From Adineta ricciae (Eukaryota; Rotifera; Eurotatoria; Adinetida; Adinetidae): a stretch of 64,000 nt of DNA. The stretch's first letter is position 1. The number at the start of each line of letters is the position of its first letter. A program made the translations under genes and the position numbers. The stretch spans positions 62,001 through 126,000 of the forward strand of contig CAJNOJ010000229.1 of assembly GCA_905250025.1 (NCBI GenBank). Reading direction: 5' to 3'. Below are positions 44,574-56,576 of the stretch, piece by piece. The notes under the pieces were generated by a model. It saw nothing but the letters and a program-made list of their open reading frames with translations, did no database searches and was not told the origin of the DNA.

Positions 44574-45221
44574 AACTGTCTTGAACGTATAAGAACTTTT
44601 TTGTGTCACTATTCGTTAGTACTTGTGCGGATTCAATTCTATTGGTTTTTGTCTTCATTTGCTAAACAAAAGAAACTGTTCAATAGATTCTTTGTAGATC
44701 GGAATTTGGAATCAACCTGCTTTATTTGTGTAGTTTCCTTTTGTTCACCTTCTTCCTTTACTTGCCTATGTATTTGTTTGTTTTTTCTTCTTTAAATACA
44801 TGGTGTGTTGAATATTTTCTTTACAAATACATTTCTCATTCAGAGCAGATGGCGAGAATGCGTATAAAAGGTGTAATATATTGATCACGTGTCTGAAGGT
44901 GAGAAAAAAGCTTAGGATGAAGAGATTGTTATATGTAAATGATATGACGCATTGATTGAAGGTAGAGTCTGAGGCTGAAGGTGAATCATATAGGAAGAAG
45001 AAATGAATCTTGGTAGTTCGCTTGCAATAAAGAGACATAATCGAAATTGTCACCTCACATTATGCACGTCGCAAGGGATAGAAGCTGTGAATGGTGAAGG
45101 ATTAAAGGCACTGCTGTCCATCTTTTCAACAGACGACGGTCAAAAAAAAATACGGATATTTCTTAAATGCTCACTGTATATTCAACTAGTTTGTAATGAA
45201 ATAAATATTGAAGAGTTTAAT
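44574..45221. other. Intergenic spacer, no gene recognised
   Basis: About 650 bp with short overlapping ORFs on both strands and no recognisable content. A 78-codon ORF from 45003 runs into the receptor relic and is not supported as a gene. Confidence 0.3.
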
Positions 45222-45615
45222 CCATACCAAAACCGATGATCATGATCGCAAGAGAAAAAGCTGTGAACATAAGAATATCCAGATCTATTGTTATTTGTTC
45301 AGAAATAGCGTTAATGGTGAATTAGTTGTTGAAGACATTTCACAATAAAAATTGCCTATTCCTATCTATTAGTAGAACTATTGAACTTTCTAGACGCCTC
45401 TTATATGTGCGTTTGAAATTTAATATTTGAAATAAGTTAAAGAGAGGCTATTAAGTTCTCCCGGTAAAATGAAATCTCATTGGCCAGACATACGTATATT
45501 CCACTAATAATCGTGATACTTTTCTTCTTTGCAACTACGCAAATAGAACGTTTGATTATATTCGAAATTATGGAAAACTGATCGCTAAATCAATAACAAA
45601 TTTCTATCCTAAGGT
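45222..45615 (-). pseudogene. Relic of a family D receptor 5' end
   Basis: The minus strand matches the start of the 40431-41472 and 48849-49890 receptors and their upstream DNA. Matching phrases are ataccaaaaccgatgatcat, gaacataagaatatccagat, tctattagtagaa and atatgtgcgtttgaaattta. An internal deletion removes most of TM1-TM2, and the start codon context is altered (gaagacattt). This is a third, older copy between the two duplicated blocks. Confidence 0.75.
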
Positions 45616-45870
45616 TTTTGAATAACAATGATCATGACTGATCACAAAAGTTTCAGAAACTTTTAAAAACTGTGTTGTTGCATTGTACGATGAGTACATT
45701 GACGTTTGTTTTCTCTCTCGATTGCGATGAAAGCAATTTCATTTTTTCACTAATGAAAAATAATCTTCAATTGATAATAATCTACTATGGGTGTTTTGTC
45801 AGATGGCAGTATATAGTATAAAAACTGAGTGTATTCATATACTGTGATTAAATTTCGAATCAATACGAAA

Positions 45871-46338
45871 ATGACTCTCCTCAATATTATTTTCATCGTA
45901 TGTGCTGCAACGACCGTTACATTCGCTGCTCGCACTCCATCTGAGCCAAATGCAATTACGTGTATGATTTATTGTCCATATGGTTTCCGTCGTAATGCCG
46001 ATGGACAATCCATGTGTGCGTGTAAGAAAAGTCCCTGTGATGGAGAAGAAGCTCCACTCGACGGCTACTTTTGTGGGCGTGGCTTTAATCGTCGTGAATG
46101 CCCATCAACGCATCAATGTAAGGTAGCACCAAACGATGCTTACGCTGTCTGCTGTCCTCGTGCTCAACAAACATCTAAACTTAGTATATCACCAATTAAA
46201 ATGGGTTCTTGCCCAGTCCCGCCATCAGGTATGATGGGAATTTGCATTGCTCGATGTACCGATGATAATGATTGCCCTGGTGCTCAAAAATGCTGTGGTG
46301 GATGTCCACGTCAATGCACCAAACCCGTCCTGGCATAA
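45871..46338 (+). CDS. Secreted Cys-rich protein with antistasin-like and WAP domains
   Basis: ATG 45871 (MTLLNIIFIVCAATTVTFA) gives 155 aa with a clear signal peptide cut near residue 19. Three Cys-rich modules follow: an antistasin-like one (CMIYCPYGFRRNADGQSMC.C), a lustrin-like one (DGYFCGRGFNRRECPSTHQC ... CCP), and a C-terminal WAP four-disulfide core (CPVPPSGMMGICIARC ... DCPGAQKCCGGC). Such combinations are usual in secreted protease inhibitors, so an inhibitory or defence role is likely but not proven. An AATAAA follows the stop within 15 bp. Intronless. Single copy in the window. Confidence 0.85.
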   Translation: MTLLNIIFIVCAATTVTFAARTPSEPNAITCMIYCPYGFRRNADGQSMCACKKSPCDGEEAPLDGYFCGRGFNRRECPSTHQCKVAPNDAYAVCCPRAQQTSKLSISPIKMGSCPVPPSGMMGICIARCTDDNDCPGAQKCCGGCPRQCTKPVLA

Positions 46339-46480
46339 CAAATAAAATTTATTTGAAAAAAATAATAAAACCTCTGCCTATGATACGATAAAATATAAGA
46401 CTAAGCTATATTTACCTGTAGTATTACCTAAGTCATTTTGGATAGGTGTTTTTCGATAAAAAGTAATATATTCATAGATC

Positions 46481-46552
46481 GCTCCTGGATGGACTCGAAC
46501 CAACAATCCTCCGGTTAGGAACCGGTTGCGTTAACCATTGCGCCACAAGAGC
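46481..46552 (-). tRNA. tRNA-Arg(CCU)
   Basis: 72 nt on the minus strand: acceptor stem GCTCTTG/CAGGAGC fully paired with one G-T, D stem GCG/CGC, anticodon loop TTCCTAA giving anticodon CCU, and T arm GTTGG TTCGAGT CCATC with one mismatch. The first anticodon-stem pair is A-A. No intron, and the CCA end is not encoded. The fold is otherwise intact, so it is probably functional. Confidence 0.85.
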
Positions 46553-47092
46553 AGATAAAGAACAGCGCGAAAATAATTTTATTTTTGCTACAGTCACTGA
46601 ATAAAATCAGAGTATGTGAAGACGGTTATAATGCAAATGAAAGATAAACAGAACTTTGAATGATAGACGATCTGCGCACTTTCACAGTTAAGATGATAGA
46701 ACATTCAAATCTTGAAACTTTGTCNGGAGATCCAGAGTTTACGCCATTACTGGATTGATACGTATCAGTTAAATCCATAAGGTTTCCTCTGATTTTGATT
46801 TGCAGCACGATCTCTATTACTCCATGTGAAATAAACTTCTGTAGGTTTCGATGAATCGTGACATAACTATTTGTACAGTGCGTCAACGATTCTATATTTT
46901 TTGCCTTTCGTTTTACGATTAAAGTGTAACACAAGCGTTCGATAAGAGAATTCATTTGGCTTTTTCCAACGTGAGGCCTTTGTTCTGTCGTCAGTTGTAT
47001 TGCAAATACAACGTGAAAACGAACGAAGTTGATACTAAACGATTTCAAAATCGAAATCTGCAGGGTTTACATTTATTAACGCGATTATAGAA

Positions 47093-47836
47093 ATGGCAAC
47101 TAACTATTGGCTTGAAGAAGATCTTGAACGTGTTATACAATCATTTAATCCAGCTAGTTTTTTTGGACTTCCTGCTTCTATGTTTAACTCAAAAGGTGAT
47201 CTGCGCTACTGCAATACGGAACCTCTGAAATTAACCCGTGGACATTGGGACTATTTCACCCCTTTCAAAGGATGGATACGCTATGGCTTAGACATCGACA
47301 AGTTTGGTAATAGTGGTGCACAATGGCTGGCTTGCGATGGTGCTGCCGGTGAATGGGCAGTTGGCTTCCATGGTCTTCGACGTGATGTATTAGAAGTGTT
47401 GAGACGCATAGCGTTCGAAGGATTCAAAGTCTTTCAAGGAAAGCACAGTGAATGGGGCGCGAAGTCAAAGGATACTGGTCCCAATGCATCTTTATTTCAA
47501 GAGAAAATTTGTGGCAATGGTATATTTTTAACACCGCAACTGAGATATTTGACAGACAACATCGAAAACTGTAGATTAATGAAACCAATTCAATATAATA
47601 AGTATTATTATATAGATGTTGCTCTACAATGCCGCATACAACCGAAAAAGATTCGAGTGCCTGAATGTGCTGGCAACCAATATTATGTTATTAACAATCC
47701 AATATACGCGCGTCCATATGGAATTCTTGTTCGATTTATGACCGAAGCCGAAGCAATCACTATTTTTGCTGATAATAACTATAGCCTAGATCCAGTTATT
47801 CCATTTGTCGAAGAGAACGTAACTCCCGTGAACTAA
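47093..47836 (+). CDS. ADP-ribosyltransferase-like (NEURL4-C-type?) protein, copy 2
   Basis: 247 aa from ATG 47093 (MATNYWLEEDL). Colinear with 38482-39225 with no gap; GEWAVGFHGL, GNGIFLTPQLRYL and YYIDVALQCRIQPKKI are all kept. Differences are few and scattered. Functional call as for copy 1: fold resemblance only. Confidence 0.5.
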   Translation: MATNYWLEEDLERVIQSFNPASFFGLPASMFNSKGDLRYCNTEPLKLTRGHWDYFTPFKGWIRYGLDIDKFGNSGAQWLACDGAAGEWAVGFHGLRRDVLEVLRRIAFEGFKVFQGKHSEWGAKSKDTGPNASLFQEKICGNGIFLTPQLRYLTDNIENCRLMKPIQYNKYYYIDVALQCRIQPKKIRVPECAGNQYYVINNPIYARPYGILVRFMTEAEAITIFADNNYSLDPVIPFVEENVTPVN

Positions 47837-48013
47837 TCAATAAATCCACCTTGTATTTGCGAACAACCAATACATGATCGTGTAAAATACGATATTGCTG
47901 TCTCTGAAAAGCTCGTTGAGAATGAATTTGATACAATGATTTTATACGTTCGTTCTTTTCTTCATTGTGTTTTATCATTTATCCCCATAATTGTTTCTAC
48001 GAATAAACCAACA

Positions 48014-48791
48014 ATGAAAGTTGCTTGTTTTCATGATACAAATGATGTACGCATAGAACAAACACCAATTCCGTCGGTGAAGTTTGTCGGAATCTGTCGA
48101 ACAGATGCGCATGAATATTCTCATGGTACATTGATTGTTCCTATGAAAGAACCGCAACCAGTAAACGGGCATTGTGGTGCAACAATAATGAGACATGAGT
48201 TTTCTGGTGTAGTTGTCGAAGTCGGAGAGAATGTTTGCAGTGGTAATGATAAACCAGGTGACTGAGTTGTCGTAGAACCACTTTTGAGAAATCAAGGGAG
48301 CATTTATACGTACAAAAACTGGAGAACACAATCTGTCCTAGTCAATGGTGCATATGCTGTTCATTTGAGTGACTTGAAATCAGGTATCTATTCGTCATGA
48401 GTTATGTGCTATCACTTCTCCTTGATTCGAGGTGAAACATGTGTCATATTTTATGCTGGTCCAATCGGTCTGCTGTGTCTTCAAGCAGCCGTAGCTGCCG
48501 ATGCTACTCATGCTATTGTTGTAAAGATTTCGGACAAACGTCTCAAGAAAGCTCGGGAAATGGATGCGTCATTGGTTATCAATGGGAAAGAAGAAAGTGT
48601 TCCGCAGCAAATCAAAAACTAATTACATTGATGATCTTGGTGCACATGTTTATTTCGATGCAACTGGTTTAGAATCAACATTTACAATAGGCATTGCATC
48701 TTTGAGAAACGATGCTAGGGCTATACTGATAGCCATGGTTGAAGAACCAGTCAAATATTTTCAAATGTGTTTATATCTTGCTACAAATTAA
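48014..48791 (+). pseudogene. Zinc-type alcohol/butanediol dehydrogenase pseudogene (copy 2)
   Basis: Reads MKVACFHDTNDVRIEQ without the T-run frameshift of copy 1, then HEFSGVVVEVGENVCSG, NDKPGD, the same in-frame TGA, VVVEPLLRNQG, a further stop, and a nucleotide-binding part FYAGPIGLLCLQAAVAAD. The C-terminus is cut by a deletion that fuses it to downstream DNA near 48755. Already broken before the block was duplicated. Confidence 0.8.
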
Positions 48792-48848
48792 AATAATTAC
48801 ACACGAAACAGATACAATGCACGTTCGTAGGGAACAGTTTTTAACTGT

Positions 48849-49890
48849 CTATGCGCTTTCAGGCAGTGGAGCAACCTGGTTAACCAATACTATGTTTCTT
48901 TGCCAGCGATTTCGGTAGATTGTTGAAGTCACATGAATTAGCTGTTGGCGAAATCGACTCGAGACGCAGATGTATACATAAAATTGACTCTACAATTACA
49001 CAAACAGAAAAAAAGTATTTCGCTGTCCTATATTGACTTACTGAAAAATTCAAGTAAAATATGCAAAGAGCCAAAGTCGTGGCGAATTGCAATATTTCAC
49101 TAGCGAACGGATTGTGCCTTATGTTGTTGTCTAAGCTGAGTATGTTAACAATGAGATAAGGAGTCGAAACGAAAACGATGCTAATGGCTTGCATCAGCAC
49201 TATTGTTGTCATTTGCTTGTCTAATTCACGTCGCACCAGTGGCACCATTCGATAAGATAAGTTTCTTACATTGTGATACGCCAATAAAGCGAATAAGACA
49301 TCGATAAAAATAGGTAGAAAGCCAATGAATACAAGCGTATAACCTTTGACGTTGTAATCTTGAAATACTACATTGGAACTGATGCAAGAAAATTTGCCGG
49401 TAGCTGATGATTGGACATGGTCATAATAAATCAAATATGGAATACTATAGAGCATCCAAATGACGACGAACGAGATGCTTGTACGATGAGCTATTTTGAT
49501 GCTGTTAAATGATCGCCAACGAGGACTGGAGCAAGTAGCGAAGTATTGATCAACTGTTGCCAAACAGATACAAGTGAACGTTATTAATGAACATGCTGAA
49601 CCAAGATATACTCGGAATTTACAGTAGACTACGGATTGAAGAGTCCAATCAATACCGAAACCGGAGATCATAATACGAGAGAGAAAAGATGCGAACAATT
49701 GACCAATACTAACGATTGACATAACAATCAAGTAAAATGCACAGGAATTTTCTCGAAACGTGCGAAGACTGAGAAAAACAATGAGATTTAATGCATTACC
49801 AATCAGACCAGCGATGAGCATAGGAATACCCAGATAGATTATTATTTGTTGAGAAATAATGGTCCATGATGAATTAGCTGTTGATGACAT
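48849..49890 (-). CDS. Rhodopsin-like 7TM receptor, family D, two exons (copy 2)
   Basis: Exon 1 is 49890-49042 (ATG in MSSTANSSW), exon 2 is 48989-48849; same 52-nt intron in TM7. The tail reads through to an end of LPESA where copy 1 has QPLST. 329 aa. DQYFATC after TM3. The frame is open throughout, so both copies look functional. Confidence 0.85.
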
Positions 49891-51433
49891 GTCGGAATCA
49901 AAAGTCCCTACTCCTATCTATTAGTAGAAGATTTCTCATATGTGTATTTGAAATTTAATATTTGATGAATTAAAAAGGGGCTAGTGAGTTCGCTCAGCGA
50001 AATAGAAGACTTTGTAAATGACAAGAAAATCTTTTAAGTATGACGAAGATCTCACAATTTGCTTCAGTCAGGATTAGAGAAGCTCGGAGAATGTTTGCTC
50101 TGATAATCGACAGAAGGGAAATAAAACGAGATGTGACAATTTTCATCGTATTCACCGAGTGGTTAATTAGATGTTGCATACCTCTACGAAGTTCTCGCTG
50201 CTATTGCATCTTTTTATTTGTAAATAGGTCAATAGAGTGTTTAATTAAATTCCAAACCGTGGGAAATGTGCTCGCGCAACTAATAAAAAAATGCTATCTT
50301 GGTCGTCTCAGTAAATAATGATTATAAGTGTAAAAAAAAAACTAATTATGAAAAAGTTTTCTTTATTCCCATATTCATGTCATGTAAGACACAAATAATT
50401 GAGAAAGTTTAACTTTTGACTTGAATACTTCATCAAAATTCATTCAACTTGGTTCTTCATACGCATATAAGTTGAAATCTAAATTCAACTTTCATTTCAG
50501 TATTCGATTATTCTTTTCAATATGAATCTGACTTGATGAGATACATTAAGTGCCAAAAACTTATTAGCTTTCATAAACAGCGCGATATTTGTAATATTAT
50601 GCTAGTGTATGAATTGTCATTCACTACTTAACATACACAAGAATCTGATACTGTTGTAGATCACATCTTTCATATAGTTGTCGTTGTGAACAAAGTGTGT
50701 TCTTGCAAGCCTTGTAGAAGTAGCGTGTAGGGGTTAGAGTGTCGGCAGTGAAAGTCAGAAGTTGTGATCTACTCAAATGTATACCTTCAAAAGAACAATA
50801 ACAAATATGAGTTATATATGTATAGAAATGAAACTAAATCAATTCCTATATGCTTAAACTAACACGAGTCAGATGTCTTGGTAAATATGTATAAATATTC
50901 ATTTATATTGCATACTCGAATTTTTGAATAACTGACTTCAAGTTTTAAGTTTGACGCTACTGATGAGTATCCAAGGGTACCGTTTAGCATATGATTTCAA
51001 TTCACAATTTATTCTCATATAATAGCGTATGAACCCTAAAGAAAACGACACCACATTCTTTAGTTGAAGACGTTTTAATAAAAGACATAGATGGGTTTTT
51101 GTTGCAGTAGCAAAACTAAAGAGACTATAATGGTTTATCGTAAATAGATTCAAATAGTAGGTGGCTTATTCAAAGAAACTCATCGTGTACCATTTCTATC
51201 TCATGTGTTAGTTTTAAAACACGAAGATAATTATCATTACTGTTTGCTGTTTACATAGAACTGAAAATGATGTATTTTTCTTTATTTTTTCTCCTATTTT
51301 TTTGCATTCTCTCGCTATTTCATCAAACGACTCCACAATAGAAAAAGAATGACGACTTACACATTTCCATTTTGGATATTAGTCATGTTCATAAGCCCTT
51401 CCATAGTCCGATAAGTGCAACGTTGTATTCACC

Positions 51434-54070
51434 TGTGATAAATTGATTCTGAAAGTACAGGTTGACAATGTAGCGTTTCAATATGTGGATAATTATTTTC
51501 TCCGACGTTTCTGCTGTCATATAGAACATTATTGAGGCAGTTATCTGCACCAAATTTATTTTCACCATCTATAATTCAAATTTGTACAAATCTAACAGAT
51601 GTGAAGTGAATCTTTACGAGCCACCGTCCATTTCTCAACCTGTGATACAATAAATCTTGTAGGATGACAGTATTTCTTTCAAGTTTGCTAACGAAAATCA
51701 GCAACACATTAATATTAATTGAGGAGACGACATTCCAGGTCGACCAGGGATCGGTGCTAATCGATTATTTGTATTTGAAAATTTCTGTATTGCATTGACT
51801 AAGGAAAGATATGTATGATTCGAATTTCATTCTTTTAGAAAGAAAAGTAGTACCTTTCATTGAATAAATTTCGTCATAGTAGTGCCTTGAAGCTTAATTA
51901 GTGTATATATTTCGGATACTTGTGAATTTACTATGCTAATTGATTACGTAGTAGAGGTGTCTACAGGGCAGGGTGGCTCTACTATTCATGCGTCAACTAT
52001 GAACTCATAAAAACAGCTGTTTTAGTTAAAGGATAAAGAAAATACTTCAAGAACATTGTCTTGCTTACTAATGATGCCTGATTTGCTCATCAGTTGTACA
52101 CTTATGAAACTCTATTCAATTTGTGAGAGAATTCTAACTACATTAACATGGTTATAACAATATAATGAATCTCTCCTATCGACTATCCTGCAGGACAGGG
52201 CAGGGTAGGACAGTACAAGGCAGGATAAAGAAACGTGTCGTATGATTACCTTTATTACGTAGCTGCGAAGGATTTATATTGGAATTAGTCATCGGGAAAA
52301 TATTTTCATTTTGCGCGAAATATTGAGTATCTTCATGACTGTAATGCGCATTATTATTTCAGATTGACAGTTCGACAGGAGGTAAAAAATCAGCGATTAA
52401 TAGGACTGCAATTACTGTCAATTAAGAATCTTCCATACCGAACAAGGTGTGTACAGGTGAAGAGAGAAAAGAAAGCGCTGTTATCGTTCTTGTTTGAGTA
52501 AACACTTGATAATTGAGCAAATATTCGTACTTTGCTCTTTTGTGTCACAGTGAAACAAATTTTTCTCTCGAAATTGTGAAAAAGATTAACTAAATTTTAT
52601 TTACTCTATGGAACTTTACCAGATATACAGTATTACTCAGCTTCAAGAGTAAAAATAATCTCTGTTGGTATGCCATGGTACAGAAGAGAAAGTTACAATG
52701 ACCTGTAGCGCATCATTATCGTATCGTGTATAAGCCTGTGGATTATGATTGATTTTGTTAAAGAAAGTTATTTATCAATTTAGAATTTGTTTTGATGAAA
52801 TTCATAATAAAGTAGAAACTTACTTTCTAGTTTGTATAAATCGCGAAAAACAACAAGACGATCAATTAGTGAAGTGAAGGACTTATAAACACCAGAATGG
52901 TCATAGTCATAGGTCATCATTAAACTGCTAGTACACGAAGCGCTGTGTTTTCTGCCTCCATTGATACAGCGACTCGTTGGTTGATTATTGCACTAGTACT
53001 GGGTTGGTTCTATTAGAAAGATGACACATTCACGGTTCGTCACATTCTGTTTTTTTTTTATAAATTTTTGCGGGACGAGTAAAAAGCTTAGTTGACTTCA
53101 GCAGGATAAAACCATCACTTTGATCCTTCAGAACAAAACTAAGCACAAAAGCATAAAATGATTGAAAATATATGACAGCAATATGTTTGAAATAAATTAT
53201 GAATACAGATGAAAATGTTATTGAAGCATAGATATTTCTTTACAGATAAATTGACGATTTGCAACGATCGATCGGCAGCTTTCCAACAGGAATCATAATC
53301 ACTCGTTAGATTCTATTCGAATTTGATATAATGAATTGTGAGGATTCTACACGAAAACGATATTAATAAGAAGCAAAGAAATATTCGGATGGTCAATGTG
53401 AATCATGATAGGGAGTTCATGTTACCACACTTTAGGATGATCTTATGGACGATTTGAGTGTTAAAGACGCTGCCATTTGAGTGAGTACGTTTATACTGAG
53501 CTAACATTGGAGCTAACTATTCGTACTCTTAACTATCATCGACTTTAATCGAAAACAAGTCACAAACACCGGTGATTGCTCATCCATAGCTAACCAATAC
53601 CAAACGAAAACATTCTTCGTCAAATGGAGAAAAATTGAGAAAAAGCAACAAAAAGTATGGGTGAATAAAAGAAACGAAAAGAGAAATGAAAGGGATCTCC
53701 ATTTGCATATAAGCAGCTGCATCGTCGATATTTTCTCATTCAAACGAAAGCAACTTCGACGCAATAATAAGTCCCGGCCAAACTGCCTTATCGAAATCAG
53801 TAAGGACATAAAAGCTTTTCTCAGACTCCGTCTTTCAGCGTAAACAAATGTTTCACTACTGGAGGGATCTGCATGTATATGGGCTTAACAAGCATCGAGC
53901 TCTTTCATATAGAATGGGATGATGACATATGGTTTGTTTATTCAACAGACTTTGAAGATTAGGAATTTGATTACACGAACACTGTGCTGTGACCAACTCG
54001 TGTTCGAAGAAAATGTGGATCATAGTTGTCTAAAGCACATGACAGCCATATCCACCCCGGAAACCTCCAT
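51434..54070. other. Gene-poor region, no gene recognised
   Basis: About 2.6 kb without a supported ORF. A short G-rich run ggacagggcagggtaggac (near 52192) is the reverse complement type of the CCTGC minisatellite further on, and a related phrase is near 51967. No RNA gene seen. Confidence 0.4.
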
Positions 54071-54240
54071 CTTGTCCTGCCCTGCCGCGTCTTGCCCTGC
54101 CCTGCCCTGCCGCGTCTTGTCCTGCCCTGCCCTGCCGCGTCTTGCCCTGCCCTGCCGCGTCTTGTCCTGCCCTGCCCTGCCCTGCCGCGTCTTGTCCTGC
54201 CCTGCCCTACCGCGTCTTGCCCTGCCCTGCCGCGCCCTGT
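54071..54240. repeat. CCTGC/CCGCGTCTTG minisatellite
   Basis: About 170 bp of CCTGC pentamers interrupted at regular intervals by CCGCGTCTTG, giving units of about 20-25 bp in variable order. Very GC-rich in an AT-rich neighbourhood. Two frames stay open through it (Pro/Ala/Leu/Cys-rich), which makes false ORFs at 53919-54340. Confidence 0.9.
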
Positions 54241-56576
54241 TTTGTCTCAGAATAAGGGAGGACAGATCGGAATGATATGCCCTGTAAGCAACTCCGATGT
54301 GAACGCAGTACTGTCAGTGACAGTAGGTAACAATTACTAGTTATTCCCTTTTCTGAAAGAAAGGGTTACAGCGTTCTAAAATTGGTGGCTCAAAAGCTAA
54401 ACGTTTGTGAGTTTGTCCAATCCAATCAGATTGCAGCTTTTTATAAACCAATGAAACCTTAGTGGTGACTATCTGGAAATGATTTACCTGAGGTAATCAA
54501 GGTCAAGGATCATGAATCCGGTGTTAGTTTTTTAAAATTTCAATTAGCTAATTACTAATTAAGTAGCGAAAACTATTTCGGTTGTGGAGTAAGAGCTGAC
54601 CGAACGGTCATTGATATCAAAGAATTCGAATTTGAGATTAGTTTTTCGTTACTCAACAAGATGCGTCTTATACCTTTCTGTTTCTAATGCAAGTATTTAT
54701 TTCTGTATTTTCTAAAATATTGTGTAGAAGATGGTGGACGAAACGCCATCCCTAGACACGATGTGTGCGAAGATAGTGGCTTAAGCCTTTGCGCAAAAAG
54801 ATTTAGTATGTCTTACATTATGGTATTTGCAATGGAAGAAATCAGAAAAAAACAGTATCTATTTAATATTGTATTTGTCTTGTGAGCTTTGATAAGTCAG
54901 ACCTTTCTATAGGATTTTCAGGAAAATAGGCCTTCCAAAAGTTATGCTCCTCAGTGCAATTTCATCTTATTAACCATAGAGACAATTGCTAGGTAAATAG
55001 TAAAATAATATTGTAAACATATGAAGCAATATGACGGATGCTCTTTCCATGACAAATCATAATATAAAACTTTCTACCTAGTTTCTTTCAGCGATCAAAT
55101 GAATGGCAAGCCACTACTTTAAAAGCGAGAATGAAAGGAAACATAGTCGTTTACTTTGAAAGTTAATCGAAGGTGAAAGGCATAGTAGAGGTAACCATGG
55201 CAATGGCTATTCGTGAGTGAAAGATCGGTTAATAGATAGACATTTATTTGGAGAATCGGGTTGAAAATGAGGATTGAAATAGCCAGACAGTCAATGATTT
55301 TCTGAAGAAATGTAATTGCTATATTGTTGTGAACGAGATTAATCTATTATCAGCTGCTAATACTGGAGAGAAGAATAAAGTGTATGCTTTAGATTACACT
55401 ATCGTCTGAAATTTGAATAACTCTGAGGAGAACTGACCCATGATAATCGAGTTGACTTTTTGGCCTGGAAATAGGAAACTGATTATGTAAGCATCAACGA
55501 CTAGGCGTTAATATCCCAGATTAACTTTATAGTATACATCTGGAACAACCGTACCAAACTTGAATAAAGATTTTTAAGAGGGATTTCATGGATGTTCCTT
55601 CATGAAAGTATTCAAAAGAGTATCATTTTCGTGAAAGTAGAGAAAAGAATCAATTGTTAGCTAAAAAGCACAGGCTAATATGCAAACTTAGCAAGTCGAC
55701 AATTATACACCTTTCTTTTGTGGGCAACGTAGTAAAGTGTCCTGAAAAACCTTCATGTGTATAATATGAAAGTAGAAAACAGACTATAAAGATTCATGTG
55801 TAGCCGTGAGTGACTGGCTAGGGGAGGAGGCCTACGAATGATTAACCATTAAGTGATGGAGTTTTTAGTAAACATAGCTAGTACTTGAAAACTATTCTCT
55901 AAAAAATGGGTAATTGATTCGGTTCATGAAACAAGAAGAATGTTTGTCTTGTATTAATTCTCGTGCGGGACACGATGCCATGGTCTAGCCGAAATTCAGT
56001 AATAACCGCAGTGCCCTATTTGTTTTTCAATGTGTCTGAATATATTCGGCAGTAGAACAATTCTTTCAGAAAAGGATCGGCGAATCCATAGAATGAGTGT
56101 TACTTGTGATGTATTTATATCACTGTGAACGGAAAAAGGATTAGATGACACTTTAGAAAATCAAAACCATCTGCAAAGAATCTATGTGATGAGCGCTATT
56201 TAGTTACAGCTTTCAGTTTTTTTTAGACCTTGTCTCATTTTGATAATGATATTATCCTGTAATAGAGAGAAAATGTAGCATAGAAATAAGTAGACACAAA
56301 ACGAGCACGACAGCACGGTTAAAATATTCATAAAATACATATAGGTTGGATTGCTCGTGCACTGATTGAATTTGATGATATTTTTGATGACGCGGAACCA
56401 CTATTCAGTACATAGCCTTTGCTCTTCTTTAACACAGTGATGAAAAATTGGCTCCGCAATAATGATCGTACTCAACAGGCGCAGCCAGCGGCTAGTCCAC
56501 AGTATAAATACATAATTGTGAATCTTTCTTTTTCGCATTTCTGTTTCGAAGGCTTCTCAAAAAATGGCCATTAATA
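54241..56576. other. Gene-poor region, no gene recognised
   Basis: About 2.3 kb with only short, unrelated ORFs. The last 100 bp before 56577 read in frame with the next gene (RRLLKKWPLI) and may belong to its first exon, since no earlier ATG is in frame. Confidence 0.4.

Larger units (their letters stand above)
46726..51433. repeat. Duplicated block 2, right copy
   Basis: About 4.7 kb, same order and orientation as 38115-43016. It begins at the base right after the n at 46725, so the left border is an assembly join; the right border (51433) has no n. Compared with the left copy it has lost about 225 bp at the end of the ADH pseudogene, with short homology (tcaaat) at the break. Confidence 0.85.

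Noticed and set aside
41566..50318. Short ORFs upstream of both family D receptors (41566-41899, 49994-50318)
   Set aside because: Lengths and frames change between copies; conservation is explained by the recent block duplication.
53919..54340. Pro/Ala/Cys-rich ORFs in two frames
   Set aside because: Low-complexity translation of the CCTGC minisatellite; no flanking coding sequence.
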